Part shown: positions 1-7,831 of the stretch, piece by piece
Layout of the letters: each line of letters begins with the position of its first letter
Position numbering within the stretch: the first letter of the stretch is position 1
NCBI RefSeq assembly: GCF_002028425.1
Contig: NZ_CP020042.1
Location: 6,299,560 to 6,363,559, forward strand
DNA from: Streptomyces katrae
GTDB taxonomy: Bacteria > Actinomycetota > Actinomycetes > Streptomycetales > Streptomycetaceae
Length of the DNA: 64,000 nt
Direction of reading: 5' to 3'
Program-made: the position numbers and the translations under genes
The notes under the pieces: model-generated
What the model was told of the DNA's origin: nothing
Database searches by the model: none
The model's input: only the letters and a program-made list of their open reading frames with translations

Positions 1-1
1 C

Positions 2-445
2 CTGTGGGTCGGCGTTTCCGGGAGCCCGGCGCCGCAACTCGTCGTCCCCGAACCGGCGAACGGCCGGCCCGAGGACTGGACGCGCGAGCAGTACGTCGCG
101 TACATGCGCTGGCTGGGCGCCACCCCCGAGGAGCTGTGGAACAACACCGTCCTCGCGGACCGCATGATCACCGCGCTGCGCAACGACCTCGTCGTCAACC
201 ACGGGTACCGGTACGAGGACCGCGCGCCCCTGGCCTCTCCGCTCTCGGTCATGAGGGGGGACGCCGATCCGCTGGTCAGCGCCGAGGAGATGCGGCCGTG
301 GTCCGACCACGCGGACGCCACGGACTTCCGCACCTGGCCCGGGGACCACTTCTACCTCTTCGACCGCCCGTCGGAGGTGTCCGCCGGGATCGTCGGCGCC
401 ATCACCGAAGCGGCCGCACGAACCGAGACGACGGGAGTCCGCTGA
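2..445 (+). CDS. Type II thioesterase, C-terminal fragment
   Basis: This is the last 147 residues of an alpha/beta-hydrolase of the type II (editing) thioesterase family, which removes misprimed or stalled acyl groups from carrier proteins of polyketide and non-ribosomal peptide synthetases. The start and the GHSxG nucleophile lie left of the window. What remains is the lid and C-terminal half, including the acid region MRGDADPLVSAEEM and the histidine region PGDHFYLF, which closely match the complete paralogue at 1019-1774. Its stop TGA overlaps the next ATG by one base (TGATG), so it is probably translationally coupled to the OsmC gene. The assignment is by similarity to the paralogue and family motifs; the parent biosynthetic cluster is inferred, not seen. 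Confidence 0.85.
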   Translation: MWVGVSGSPAPQLVVPEPANGRPEDWTREQYVAYMRWLGATPEELWNNTVLADRMITALRNDLVVNHGYRYEDRAPLASPLSVMRGDADPLVSAEEMRPWSDHADATDFRTWPGDHFYLFDRPSEVSAGIVGAITEAAARTETTGVR

Positions 446-903
446 TGGCGACCCGATCCGCCCGCGCCGTATGGCGGGGCCCGCTCTTCGGCGAGCGGCC
501 GCAGGACGCCGGGGAGGGGTCGGTCTCCCTCGACTCGGTGGGCGCCGGCCTGCGGATGCGATGGAGCAGCCGGATCTCCGAGCCCGCCGGGGAGAGCACC
601 CCGGAGGAGCTGGTGGCGGCGGCGCTGGCCATGGACTACGCGCAGTGCCTCACCCACAAGCTGGAGGAGCGAGGTCACCTCGCCCGGGTGCTCGACGTCG
701 AGGCCACGCTCCACCTGGAGCTCGTCGAACCCGGCCGCCACTCCCTCACCTCGGGCTCCCTGGTCGTCCGCGGAGAGGCGGACCTGCCGCCCGACCTGTT
801 CCAGGAGCTGTCCCTGACCGCCCACCGGGAGTGCTTCCTCGTCATAGCCCTGGACCTGCCCATCTCGGTCCGGGCGACCCTGTCCGCCCCGAGCGGCGGC
901 TAG
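445..903 (+). CDS. OsmC/Ohr-family protein
   Basis: A 152-residue protein of the OsmC/Ohr fold, a family of cytoplasmic thiol peroxidases that reduce organic hydroperoxides through two cysteines. The expected cysteines are present at about residue 68 (AMDYAQCLTHKL) and residue 130 (HRECFLVIAL), together with the family's STPEELVAAA segment at about 51-60. Length is normal for OsmC (about 140-150). The start ATG overlaps the stop of the upstream thioesterase by one base. Its position between two type II thioesterases is unusual; it may protect, or act on, a product of a neighbouring biosynthetic cluster, but that is inference. Confidence 0.85.
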   Translation: MATRSARAVWRGPLFGERPQDAGEGSVSLDSVGAGLRMRWSSRISEPAGESTPEELVAAALAMDYAQCLTHKLEERGHLARVLDVEATLHLELVEPGRHSLTSGSLVVRGEADLPPDLFQELSLTAHRECFLVIALDLPISVRATLSAPSGG

Positions 904-1018
904 GCAGGTGCCGGAGGCCGGGTCCGCGCGGACGTGCCGCGCGGACCCGCCCGGCCTTCGCGGGAGACCGCGGGAAACACGAACGACCGACAGACGCGAC
1001 GACGAGGTGCACACGAGC

Positions 1019-1774
1019 ATGACCACCGGCTTGGACGGCGACACCTGGTTTCGCAGGTACTCCGCGACGGACACGCCCCGCCGCCGCCTGCTGATCCTGC
1101 CTCACGCGGGTGGCTCCGCGAACTTCTTCCACCCCTGGGGCCGCGCCTTCGACGACGGCACGGAAGTCCTGGTGGGGAAGTACCCCGGTCGCTACGAGCG
1201 GCTGGCCGACCCCTTCATCTACACCATGGACGAGCTCGCCGACCAGGTGACCGCCGCCCTGCTGCCCCTCGCGGACGTGCCCCTGACGCTCTTCGGCCAC
1301 AGCATGGGGGCGTCGCTGGCCTACGAGGTGGTGCGGCGCCTGGAGCAGCGGCACGAGGTGCGGCCCGCCGCCCTCCACGTGTCCAGCCGTGAGGCCCCGC
1401 ACCGGGTGCCTCCCCGGGACCTCTACCGCAGGGACGACGCGGCCCTGCTCGCCGAACTGCGCAGGCTCGGCGGGACCGACTCCGCCCTCCTGGACGACCC
1501 GGACGTCCAGGAGTTCGTCCTGCCGGCGCTCCGGGCGGACCTCACCGTCGCGGACACCTACGGCCCGCGCCCCGCCGGCCCGGTCGGCTGCCCGGTCCAC
1601 GCCTGGATCGGCGACGCGGACCCGTCCACGTCGGCGCGGGAGATGAACGCCTGGGCCGATGTCGCGCCCGCCGGATTCCGGCTGCGGGTCCTGCCCGGCG
1701 GCCACTTCTACCTCGTCGAGCAGCGCGACGCGGTGCTGCGCGAGCTCTCGGGCCACCTGGCCGCCGCGGTCTGA
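1019..1774 (+). CDS. Type II thioesterase (alpha/beta hydrolase)
   Basis: A complete 251-residue type II thioesterase, the usual length. It hydrolyses aberrant acyl groups from phosphopantetheinyl arms of PKS/NRPS carrier proteins in the cytoplasm. The N-terminal LLILPHAGGSA motif is at about 24-34, the nucleophile elbow GHSMG at 93-97 (Ser95), the acid in WIGDADPSTS near 199-201, and the catalytic His229 in GGHFYL. ATG at 1019 is chosen because an upstream in-frame extension lacks family similarity, and a GAGG-like site lies about a dozen bases before it. It is the second such enzyme in 1.8 kb; the two presumably serve one megasynthase system to the left. Confidence 0.9.
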   Translation: MTTGLDGDTWFRRYSATDTPRRRLLILPHAGGSANFFHPWGRAFDDGTEVLVGKYPGRYERLADPFIYTMDELADQVTAALLPLADVPLTLFGHSMGASLAYEVVRRLEQRHEVRPAALHVSSREAPHRVPPRDLYRRDDAALLAELRRLGGTDSALLDDPDVQEFVLPALRADLTVADTYGPRPAGPVGCPVHAWIGDADPSTSAREMNAWADVAPAGFRLRVLPGGHFYLVEQRDAVLRELSGHLAAAV

Positions 1775-1795
1775 GTCCCGGCCGGGGCGGCGGTG

Positions 1796-2566
1796 TCAGG
1801 TCCGCTGGAAGCCGTGGTGGCGGCCGATGACCGAGAAGCCGCGGCGCTCGTACCAGTGGCGCGGCCAGTCGTCCGCGTCGGCGGTCAGGAAGCGGGTGGC
1901 GCAGTGCGCGTCGGCGGCCCCCCGCAGGGCGGTGGCCAGTACCGCGTCCGCGTAGCCGCTCCTGAGGTGGAGTTCGGAGGTGATCAGGTCCTCGATCTGG
2001 GCCGTGCCCGAGGCCGCGTCCACGTAGAGGTCCGCCCACGAGGCGACCTCGCCCTCCGGGGTGCGGGCGCCGATGAACCGCACCGCGGCGGCCCCGCGCC
2101 GGTTGGTCTCGCGCCGGTCCACGAGCTGGCGGATCACCTCCTCGTCGGCGTCGGGCAGATAGCCGCGCCAGCGGCGGGCCAGCGGTTCGCGGAGCGCGTC
2201 CAGGGCCACCTCCTGCGCCCCGCCGCCGGGCGGCACGGGGCCCTCGTGCAGCATGACCAGGTAGGTGGAGCGGGTGTACCCGGCCCGGACCAGCGGTCCG
2301 GCGCAGGCCTCGCCCACCTCGTCGTCCAGGACCATGACCAGACGGTGCGACAGGTGCCCCAGGGCCTCGTCGGCCAGGCCCGGCAGCGCCCCGGGATCGG
2401 GCGTCCCGTCGATGACCACGTGGTTGTTGGAGTAGGAGAGCGCGAACTCGTCGTCGAGCGCGGCGAAACCGCCGGGGAGCTCGACGGTCCGCGCGGCCCG
2501 GCGGCGCGCGAAGCCGGCGAGGAAGCTCTTGATCTGGTCCATCTGCTGCATCTGCGAGCCGGTCAT
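1796..2566 (-). CDS. GNAT family N-acetyltransferase
   Basis: A 256-residue protein whose C-terminal half has the GNAT acetyl-CoA-binding fold: the stretch VASWADLYVDAASGTAQIEDLITSELHLRSGYADAV, followed by WYERRGFSVIGRHHGFQR, matches beta4, the pyrophosphate loop region and the final beta strands. The N-terminal half is a second, more diverged GNAT-like lobe, as seen in several Streptomyces acetyltransferases. The substrate is unknown. ATG at 2566 is preceded by a TAGGCT hexamer seven bases upstream, so the mRNA is probably leaderless. The gene is convergent with the thioesterase (21-bp gap) and divergent from the kinase-like gene at 2651. Confidence 0.8.
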   Translation of the reverse strand: MTGSQMQQMDQIKSFLAGFARRRAARTVELPGGFAALDDEFALSYSNNHVVIDGTPDPGALPGLADEALGHLSHRLVMVLDDEVGEACAGPLVRAGYTRSTYLVMLHEGPVPPGGGAQEVALDALREPLARRWRGYLPDADEEVIRQLVDRRETNRRGAAAVRFIGARTPEGEVASWADLYVDAASGTAQIEDLITSELHLRSGYADAVLATALRGAADAHCATRFLTADADDWPRHWYERRGFSVIGRHHGFQRT

Positions 2567-2573
2567 GGGGAGG

Positions 2574-2579
2574 AGCCTA
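2574..2579 (-). promoter_or_regulatory. -10 hexamer TAGGCT of GNAT gene
   Basis: TAGGCT on the minus strand ends seven bases before the ATG at 2566, the spacing expected when transcription begins at or next to the start codon. No ribosome-binding site is visible. Confidence 0.5.
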
Positions 2580-2636
2580 GGCGGCCGGACCCGTGACCGC
2601 CGCCGAATTCCGCCCCCGGTCCGTGGCATATGCACG

Positions 2637-2642
2637 TAGGCT
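2637..2642 (+). promoter_or_regulatory. -10 hexamer TAGGCT of APH-like gene
   Basis: TAGGCT lies eight bases before ATG 2651. This favours 2651, not the in-frame ATG at 2630 inside the promoter, as the true start and suggests a leaderless transcript. No convincing -35 is seen. Confidence 0.5.
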
Positions 2643-2650
2643 GGCCTGCC

Positions 2651-3613
2651 ATGGAGACGACGGGGGAGTCCGAGGAGAGCTGGGCCGCCACGCGCGCCTG
2701 GGTGGACAAGACGCTGTCCGGTGGGGAGCGCGTCGAAAGCGCGGCCCTGCTCCGGGGCGGCTGGACCTCCACGATGCGCAGGCTGGAGCTGACGGGCGGG
2801 GCGGAGGGCCCCAGACCCCTGGTACTGCGCTCCTTCGTCCGGCCCTTCTACCTCCGGCACGCCGAAGGGCTGCTGACGCGCGAGGCGGACGTCCTGCGGC
2901 TGCTCGACGGTACGGACGTGCCCGCCGCCGCCCTCGTGGCCGTGGACGCGACGGCGCAGTACTGCGACCACCCCTCGCTGCTGATGTCCCTGCTGCCGGG
3001 AACGGTCCGCCTCGACGGTGAGGAGGCGGACCGGCGCGCCGGGCTGATGGCCCGCCAGCTGCTGGCCGTCCACCGGCTGGAGGTGCCCGGGCGGGACCGG
3101 CCCCGCGCCTACCAGGCGTGGACCTCCGCCGAGCGGGTCAGCCCGCCGGAGCGCACCCGCCGGCCCGGGCTGTGGCGGCGGGCCGTGGACGTCATCCGCC
3201 GCGACCCCCCGCGGCACCGGGCCTGCTTCCTGCACCGGGACTTCCACCCCGGCAACGTCCTCTTCGAGGGCGCGGGCGCGCAGCTGCGGATCAGCGGGGT
3301 CGTCGACTGGGTGGAGACCTCCTGGGGCCCGGCCGACCTCGACGTGGCCCACTGCTCGACCTCCCTGGCCCTGCTGCACGGGGTGCCGGCGGGCATGGGC
3401 TTCGCCGACCGCTACCTCGCGGCGGGCGGGACCCTGGCCGAGGACCCGGCCGACCACCTCTACTGGCGGCTGCTCGACGCCCTGGCCTTCGCCCCGGACG
3501 CCGAGAAGGTCGCCGTCCCCTGGCGGGGGCTGGGCCGGTCCGACCTCACCCCGGCGGTCATGACGGACCGGCTCGAGGACTACCTCGACGCCCTCCTCGT
3601 ACGCTACGGCTGA
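2651..3613 (+). CDS. Aminoglycoside phosphotransferase (APH)-family protein
   Basis: A 320-residue protein with the APH/choline-kinase fold that transfers ATP phosphate to a small-molecule hydroxyl. The catalytic loop is FLHRDFHPGNVLF (His195, Asp197, Asn202) and the metal-binding loop is GVVDWVETSWGPADLDVAHC with Asp219, so the active site is intact. The actual substrate (antibiotic, sugar, amino alcohol or none) cannot be read from the sequence. The start at 2651 is preferred over 2630 because a TAGGCT promoter hexamer sits just upstream. The last ten bases overlap the 3' end of the convergent acyl-CoA synthetase gene. Confidence 0.85.
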   Translation: METTGESEESWAATRAWVDKTLSGGERVESAALLRGGWTSTMRRLELTGGAEGPRPLVLRSFVRPFYLRHAEGLLTREADVLRLLDGTDVPAAALVAVDATAQYCDHPSLLMSLLPGTVRLDGEEADRRAGLMARQLLAVHRLEVPGRDRPRAYQAWTSAERVSPPERTRRPGLWRRAVDVIRRDPPRHRACFLHRDFHPGNVLFEGAGAQLRISGVVDWVETSWGPADLDVAHCSTSLALLHGVPAGMGFADRYLAAGGTLAEDPADHLYWRLLDALAFAPDAEKVAVPWRGLGRSDLTPAVMTDRLEDYLDALLVRYG

Positions 3614-5190
3614 GCCGCGGGCGGGCCGCCCGGCGCCCCCAGGGCCGCCGCCAGCAGCCGCTTGTCCGGCTTGCCGACCTCGGTCAGCGGGATCCGGTCC
3701 ACGGTGTGCACGGCCCGGGGCGCGTACATCGCCCCCTTGTGCCGCGTCACGTACTCCCGGATCACCCCGGCTCCCGCGTCCCGCCCCGGTACGGGGACGA
3801 CCGCGGCGTGCACCTCCTCGGTCCCGTCCTCCCTACGCACCCCGAACACCGCGCAGCGGGCGACGGCGGGATGGGCGAGGAGCAGTTCCTCCACCTCCGC
3901 CGGGTGGACGTGCCCGCCGACCACGACGACCTTGTCCCCGAGCCGGTCCACGACGAACAGGTGCCCCGAGGCGTCGAGGCAGCCGACGTCCCCGGTGCGG
4001 ATCCAGCCGTCGCGCAGCACCTCGGCGGTCGCCCCGGGCCGGCGCCAGTACCCGCTCATCGTCATCGGCGTCCGGACGACGATCTCCCCGGTCTCCCCGG
4101 CGGGCAGGGGCCGGCCGTCGGCGCCGCGGATCTCGATGGTGACGCCGGGCGCCGCCCGCCCCGCCGTCGGCCGGCCGCCGGGGCCCGTCACCCCGTGCTC
4201 GTGCGGCAGCACCTCGGCGATGTTGCCCGCCTCGGTCTGCCCGTACCAGCCGTGCAGCACCGGCCCGAAGGCCCGGGCCGCCTCCCGCAGCCGCCCCGCC
4301 GAGGCGGCGGTGCCGCCGTAGAAGACGCGCCGCAGGGCGGACAGGTCGGCCGCCGGACGGTCCGGATGGTCCAGCAGCTCGTAGAGCAGGGGCGGCAGGA
4401 GCCAGACGTCGGTGACGCGCTCCCTTGCCAGGGCGGCCAGTACCTCACCCGCGTCGAACGCGGGCCGGAGCACGACCGTGCCGCCGGCCAGGAGGGTGAT
4501 GTCCGCCAGGATGCCGGCCATGTGCGCCAGCGGGGTGCAGGCGAGCACCCGGGGCCGGCTCCCGGCCGGGATCCGGCCCGCGTAGAGGGCCAGCGCCGCG
4601 GCGTACGGGCCGTGCGCCATCCGCACGCCCTTGGGGATCCCGGTGGTGCCGCCGGTGAAGCGGACGCACCAGTCGTCCCCGGGCCGGGCCGCGCCCGCCA
4701 CGGGCAGGGGCGGCCGCAGCGCCGCCGCCGCGGTGACGTCCTCGAAGCCGGGGGAGGGCCCCAGCGACAGCGCGGCGGGCACCGCCGTCCGGGCCAGCAG
4801 CTCCCCGGCGGCCGCCTCCGCACCGGGCGCCACCAGCAGCGTCACCGCGTCGAGGCTCCGCGCGATCCGGGCCCGGGCCTCCGCGGCCATGCCCTCGCTC
4901 AGGAACACCACCCGGGCGCCGAGCAGGTTCACCGCGTACCGCGCGACCAGCGCCTGGGGCTGGTTGCCCGTCAGGAAGGCGACGGTGGAACCCCGCCCGA
5001 CCCCGTGCTCCGCCAGCTCCGCCGCCGTCCGCAGCACCCCGTCACGGAACTCCCCGGCCGAGACCGCGGGCCCCTCCGCCGGGACCAGGGCGGGGCGGCC
5101 GGGGTCACGGGCAAGCACCTCCAGCACGGACTCCGCGTAACTCGTGTACGGATCGGGCCGGCCGGGACTGTTCTCGGTGTTCTCGGTCAT
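3604..5190 (-). CDS. Class I adenylate-forming enzyme (acyl-CoA synthetase/AMP ligase)
   Basis: A 528-residue ANL-superfamily ligase that activates a carboxylic acid as an acyl-adenylate and passes it to CoA or another thiol. Visible motifs are the P-loop FTGGTTGIPKG (178-188), YGQTEAG (A5-like, about 316-322), GYWRRPGATAEVLRDGWIRTGDVGCLD, the hinge VVDRLGDKVVVVGGHVHPAEVE, and the C-terminal catalytic lysine in EVGKPDKR (Lys507). It is complete. Acid specificity is not readable. Transcribed divergently from the LysR regulator at 5283, with a 92-bp shared promoter region containing a palindrome, so regulation by that LysR protein is likely. A TAGCCT hexamer seven bases before ATG suggests a leaderless message. 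Confidence 0.88.
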   Translation of the reverse strand: MTENTENSPGRPDPYTSYAESVLEVLARDPGRPALVPAEGPAVSAGEFRDGVLRTAAELAEHGVGRGSTVAFLTGNQPQALVARYAVNLLGARVVFLSEGMAAEARARIARSLDAVTLLVAPGAEAAAGELLARTAVPAALSLGPSPGFEDVTAAAALRPPLPVAGAARPGDDWCVRFTGGTTGIPKGVRMAHGPYAAALALYAGRIPAGSRPRVLACTPLAHMAGILADITLLAGGTVVLRPAFDAGEVLAALARERVTDVWLLPPLLYELLDHPDRPAADLSALRRVFYGGTAASAGRLREAARAFGPVLHGWYGQTEAGNIAEVLPHEHGVTGPGGRPTAGRAAPGVTIEIRGADGRPLPAGETGEIVVRTPMTMSGYWRRPGATAEVLRDGWIRTGDVGCLDASGHLFVVDRLGDKVVVVGGHVHPAEVEELLLAHPAVARCAVFGVRREDGTEEVHAAVVPVPGRDAGAGVIREYVTRHKGAMYAPRAVHTVDRIPLTEVGKPDKRLLAAALGAPGGPPAAQP

Positions 5191-5210
5191 GTTCCGCAGG
5201 CTAGGAGCGC

Positions 5211-5224
5211 ACCGCACATGCGGT
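5211..5224. promoter_or_regulatory. Palindrome in acyl-CoA synthetase/LysR divergent promoter
   Basis: ACCGCA-CA-TGCGGT is a perfect 6-bp inverted repeat with a 2-bp centre, between the divergent starts at 5190 and 5283. It is a natural candidate operator for the adjacent LysR regulator, although the classic T-N11-A form is not clear. The TAGCCT -10 of the synthetase gene lies at 5198-5203 on the minus strand. Confidence 0.4.
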
Positions 5225-5282
5225 CCAAGACCGGTTCTGCCATGAAAGGATGCCCCCACGGTTATGAAGGGGGCCCGCCGCG

Positions 5283-6164
5283 ATGGATCTGCCCGCCCTG
5301 CGCTGCTTCCAGGTCGTCGCACGCCACGAGCACATCAGCCGGGCCGCCGCCGAACTGCGCGTCGCCCAGCCCTCGGTGAGCCGCACCGTCGCCCGCCTGG
5401 AAGCCGACCTCGGAGTGGAGCTCTTCGAGCGCCGAGGCCGCCGCATCCGCCTGAACCGGCACGGCGCCGCCTTCCTGCGCCGCGTCGACCGGGCGCTGGG
5501 CGAACTGGAGGACGGCCGCCGCGAACTGGCGCAGGCGGCCGGCGCCGGCAGCGGCAGCGTGACGGTGGCCTCCGAGACCCTGATGACCCTGGCCGCCCTC
5601 CTCCCGGGATGGCGCCGCGCCCGCCCCGGCGTGGACCTCCGGCTGCGCCAGTGCCCCGCCGACGCGATGGCGCACCTGCTGCGCACCCGCGAGGCGGACC
5701 TCTGCCTCGCCGCCGAGCCGCTCGCCGGGCCGGGACTGGAGTCGGTGGAGCTGCTGCGCGAGGAGGTGCTGCTCGCGGTGCCCGCCGGGCACCGGCTGGC
5801 CGGGCGTCAGGACGTCGCCGTGGCGGAGCTGGCGGGGGAGCCGTTCCTCACCCCCGGGCCGGGACACTGGCAGCGGGAACTCGCCGACCGGCTGTTCGCC
5901 CGCGAGGGCCTGCGGCCCGCGGTCGTCTGCGAGGGCGACGAACCCGGCGCGCTGCTGGACCTGGTCGGCGCGGGCCTCGGGGTCGCCCTGCTCCCGGCGA
6001 TGGCACGGGAGGCGGGCCTGCGCGGGGCGGTGGCCTGGGCGCGGCTGGAGGGCACCGACAGCCACCGGGTGCTGTGGCTGGTGCGCGACCGTACGGCCTT
6101 CCGGCCCGCCGCGGTCGGCGACTTCGCCGCCTTCGTCCTCGCGCACTTCCGCGCGGAAGGCTGA
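5283..6164 (+). CDS. LysR-family transcriptional regulator
   Basis: A 293-residue LTTR of standard length. The N-terminal winged helix-turn-helix is textbook (MDLPALRCFQVVARHEHISRAAAELRVAQPSVSRTVARLEADLGVELFERRGRRIRLN, residues 1-58), followed by a linker helix and a periplasmic-binding-like effector domain ending near 290. ATG follows a GAAGGGGG ribosome site. It is divergent from the acyl-CoA synthetase, the usual target arrangement for LTTRs, so it probably controls that gene and itself in response to a carboxylate-type ligand (inference). It ends 11 bp from the convergent Lrp gene. Confidence 0.93.
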   Translation: MDLPALRCFQVVARHEHISRAAAELRVAQPSVSRTVARLEADLGVELFERRGRRIRLNRHGAAFLRRVDRALGELEDGRRELAQAAGAGSGSVTVASETLMTLAALLPGWRRARPGVDLRLRQCPADAMAHLLRTREADLCLAAEPLAGPGLESVELLREEVLLAVPAGHRLAGRQDVAVAELAGEPFLTPGPGHWQRELADRLFAREGLRPAVVCEGDEPGALLDLVGAGLGVALLPAMAREAGLRGAVAWARLEGTDSHRVLWLVRDRTAFRPAAVGDFAAFVLAHFRAEG

Positions 6165-6175
6165 CGCCGCAGCCC

Positions 6176-6658
6176 TCAGAGGGTCCGCGCGGCCGCTCCC
6201 GGGGTGGGTCGGGGGTAGGTCCGCGACTGCTTGACGCTGCCGAACGCGAAGCTCGACTCGATCGAGGCGATCCCGGGGATGGCGTGGATCCGGTGGCGGA
6301 CCAGGGCCTCGTACGCCTCCAGGTCCTCGATCACCACGCGCAGCAGGTAGTCGCTGCTGCCCGCCATCAGATAGCAGTCCTGGATGTGCTCGATCACCGC
6401 GACGTGCTGCTCGAACTCGGCGACCGCCTCCTTGGTGTGCCGTTCCAGACGGATCCGGACGAAGACGGTGATCGGCAGCCCGAACGCCACCTGGTCCACC
6501 ACCGCCGTGTAGCCGCGGATCAGTCCCGCCTCCTCCAGCCGGCGGACCCGGCGCAGGCACGGGGAGGGGGACAGCCGCACGCGGTCGGCGAGGTCCTGGT
6601 TGGACAGCCGTCCGTCGGCCTGCAGCTCCCGGATGATCTGGAGGTCGACGGCGTCCAT
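6176..6658 (-). CDS. Lrp/AsnC-family transcriptional regulator
   Basis: A 160-residue Lrp/AsnC regulator: N-terminal HTH (DAVDLQIIRELQADGRLSNQDLADRVRLSPSPCLRRVRRLEEAGLI) and C-terminal RAM/AsnC ligand-binding domain (VFVRIRLERH ... CYLMAGSSDYLLRVVIEDLEAYE). Such proteins sense amino acids and assemble as octamers. ATG at 6658 is preferred over GTG 6664 because GGGAG sits five bases upstream of the ATG and would abut the GTG. It is divergent from an EamA transporter and a transaminase; that arrangement is typical of Lrp proteins controlling amino-acid efflux, so those two genes are the likely regulon. Confidence 0.93.
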   Translation of the reverse strand: MDAVDLQIIRELQADGRLSNQDLADRVRLSPSPCLRRVRRLEEAGLIRGYTAVVDQVAFGLPITVFVRIRLERHTKEAVAEFEQHVAVIEHIQDCYLMAGSSDYLLRVVIEDLEAYEALVRHRIHAIPGIASIESSFAFGSVKQSRTYPRPTPGAAARTL

Positions 6659-6823
6659 GGCCACTCCCGGGGTTCCTCGGCGCGCTCTCGGCGATTCTTG
6701 GCAGATCCTGCCCCAAACGTATGTCCGAGCGGCAGAACTGGCAATCGGCTGCCCCGGCCCACGCCCTAACGTTGCCGGTGAACGGGCCGGACCGGCCCGC
6801 TCTCACAGGCTGGAGTGCATCCC

Positions 6824-7831
6824 TTGGTCGCGACCAAAACCACCGGCGCGTCCGCGCCTGTCGAAACGGCGGGCCCGCCGGCCGGAAACACCGGCCGGTC
6901 CGGGCTCTCCCCGCACGCCCAGGGCATGCTCGCCCTCGGCGTGACCGTGGCCATCTGGGCCGCCTTCGCGCTCAGCGCCCGCGCCCTGAGCGCCTCCACC
7001 CTGCTGCCCGCCGACGCCGCCCTGCTGCGCTTCGGCGTCCCCGTCCTCGTCCTGGCCCCCGCCCTGTGGCGGCGCAGGCGCAAGATCGCCGCGGTCCGCC
7101 CCGGAACCGCCCTGAAGATCGTCTGCGGGGCCGGGGTGCCCTTCTTCCTCGCGGCCATGCACGGCGGGTCCCTGACCTCGGCGGCCTTCGTCGGCTCGAT
7201 CGTCCCCGGGATGGTCCCGCTCTTCGTCTCCGCCCTGATGGCCGCCCGCGGCCGCGGGCTCCCCCGGGGCGCCCAGGCGGCCGGGCTGGCGCTGATCGCG
7301 GCCGGAGTGGCCGCCCTGGTGTGGCGCTACGTCGTCCCCGTCGACGCCGCCGTACTGGAGGGGACCGCCACGCTGCTCGTGGCCAGCGGCCTGTGGGCCC
7401 TGTACACCGTGGGGCTGCGCGACGTGGACCTCGACCCCGTCGGCTCGATCGGCCTGCTGTGCCTGCCCTCCTTCGCCGTGATCGCCCTGCTGGTCCTCAC
7501 CGGGGCCCTCCCGACGGGCCTGGCGCACGCGGCGGGCGCCGACATCGCCCTGTTCCTCGTGGTGCAGGGGCTCGGCGTCGGGCTGTGCGCGGGCCTGCTG
7601 TACGCCTTCGCCATCCGCCGGCTGGGCGCCGAACGCAGCTCCGCCGTCGGCAGCCTCAGTCCCGTCGCCGTCGTCCTGCTCGCCGTCCCCGTGCTCGGGG
7701 AGTCCCCGACCGCCGCCGTGCTCGTCGGCGTCCCCCTGATCACCGTCGGCGTCGTCCTCGCCAACCGGCGCCCCCGGCCCCGCACCCGTCCCTCCGCCCA
7801 CCCCCGTCCCGAGGTCCCCGCAGATGCTTGA
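6824..7831 (+). CDS. EamA/DMT-family transporter
   Basis: A ten-helix drug/metabolite transporter with two EamA repeats, first from about residue 35 to 165 and second to about 315; hydrophobic segments are regular and the C-terminal tail is Arg/Pro-rich and cytoplasmic. Family members export amino acids or small metabolites. TTG at 6824 is chosen because GGAG lies eight bases upstream; GTG at 6815 is in frame but overlaps that site. The divergent Lrp regulator and the transaminase overlapping its 3' end by eight bases suggest export of, or metabolism around, one amino acid. The substrate is not determinable here. Confidence 0.85.
   Translation: MVATKTTGASAPVETAGPPAGNTGRSGLSPHAQGMLALGVTVAIWAAFALSARALSASTLLPADAALLRFGVPVLVLAPALWRRRRKIAAVRPGTALKIVCGAGVPFFLAAMHGGSLTSAAFVGSIVPGMVPLFVSALMAARGRGLPRGAQAAGLALIAAGVAALVWRYVVPVDAAVLEGTATLLVASGLWALYTVGLRDVDLDPVGSIGLLCLPSFAVIALLVLTGALPTGLAHAAGADIALFLVVQGLGVGLCAGLLYAFAIRRLGAERSSAVGSLSPVAVVLLAVPVLGESPTAAVLVGVPLITVGVVLANRRPRPRTRPSAHPRPEVPADA

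Noticed and set aside
2630..2650. ATG 2630 as start of the APH-like gene
   Set aside because: The seven codons it adds contain the TAGGCT promoter hexamer, so 2651 is favoured.
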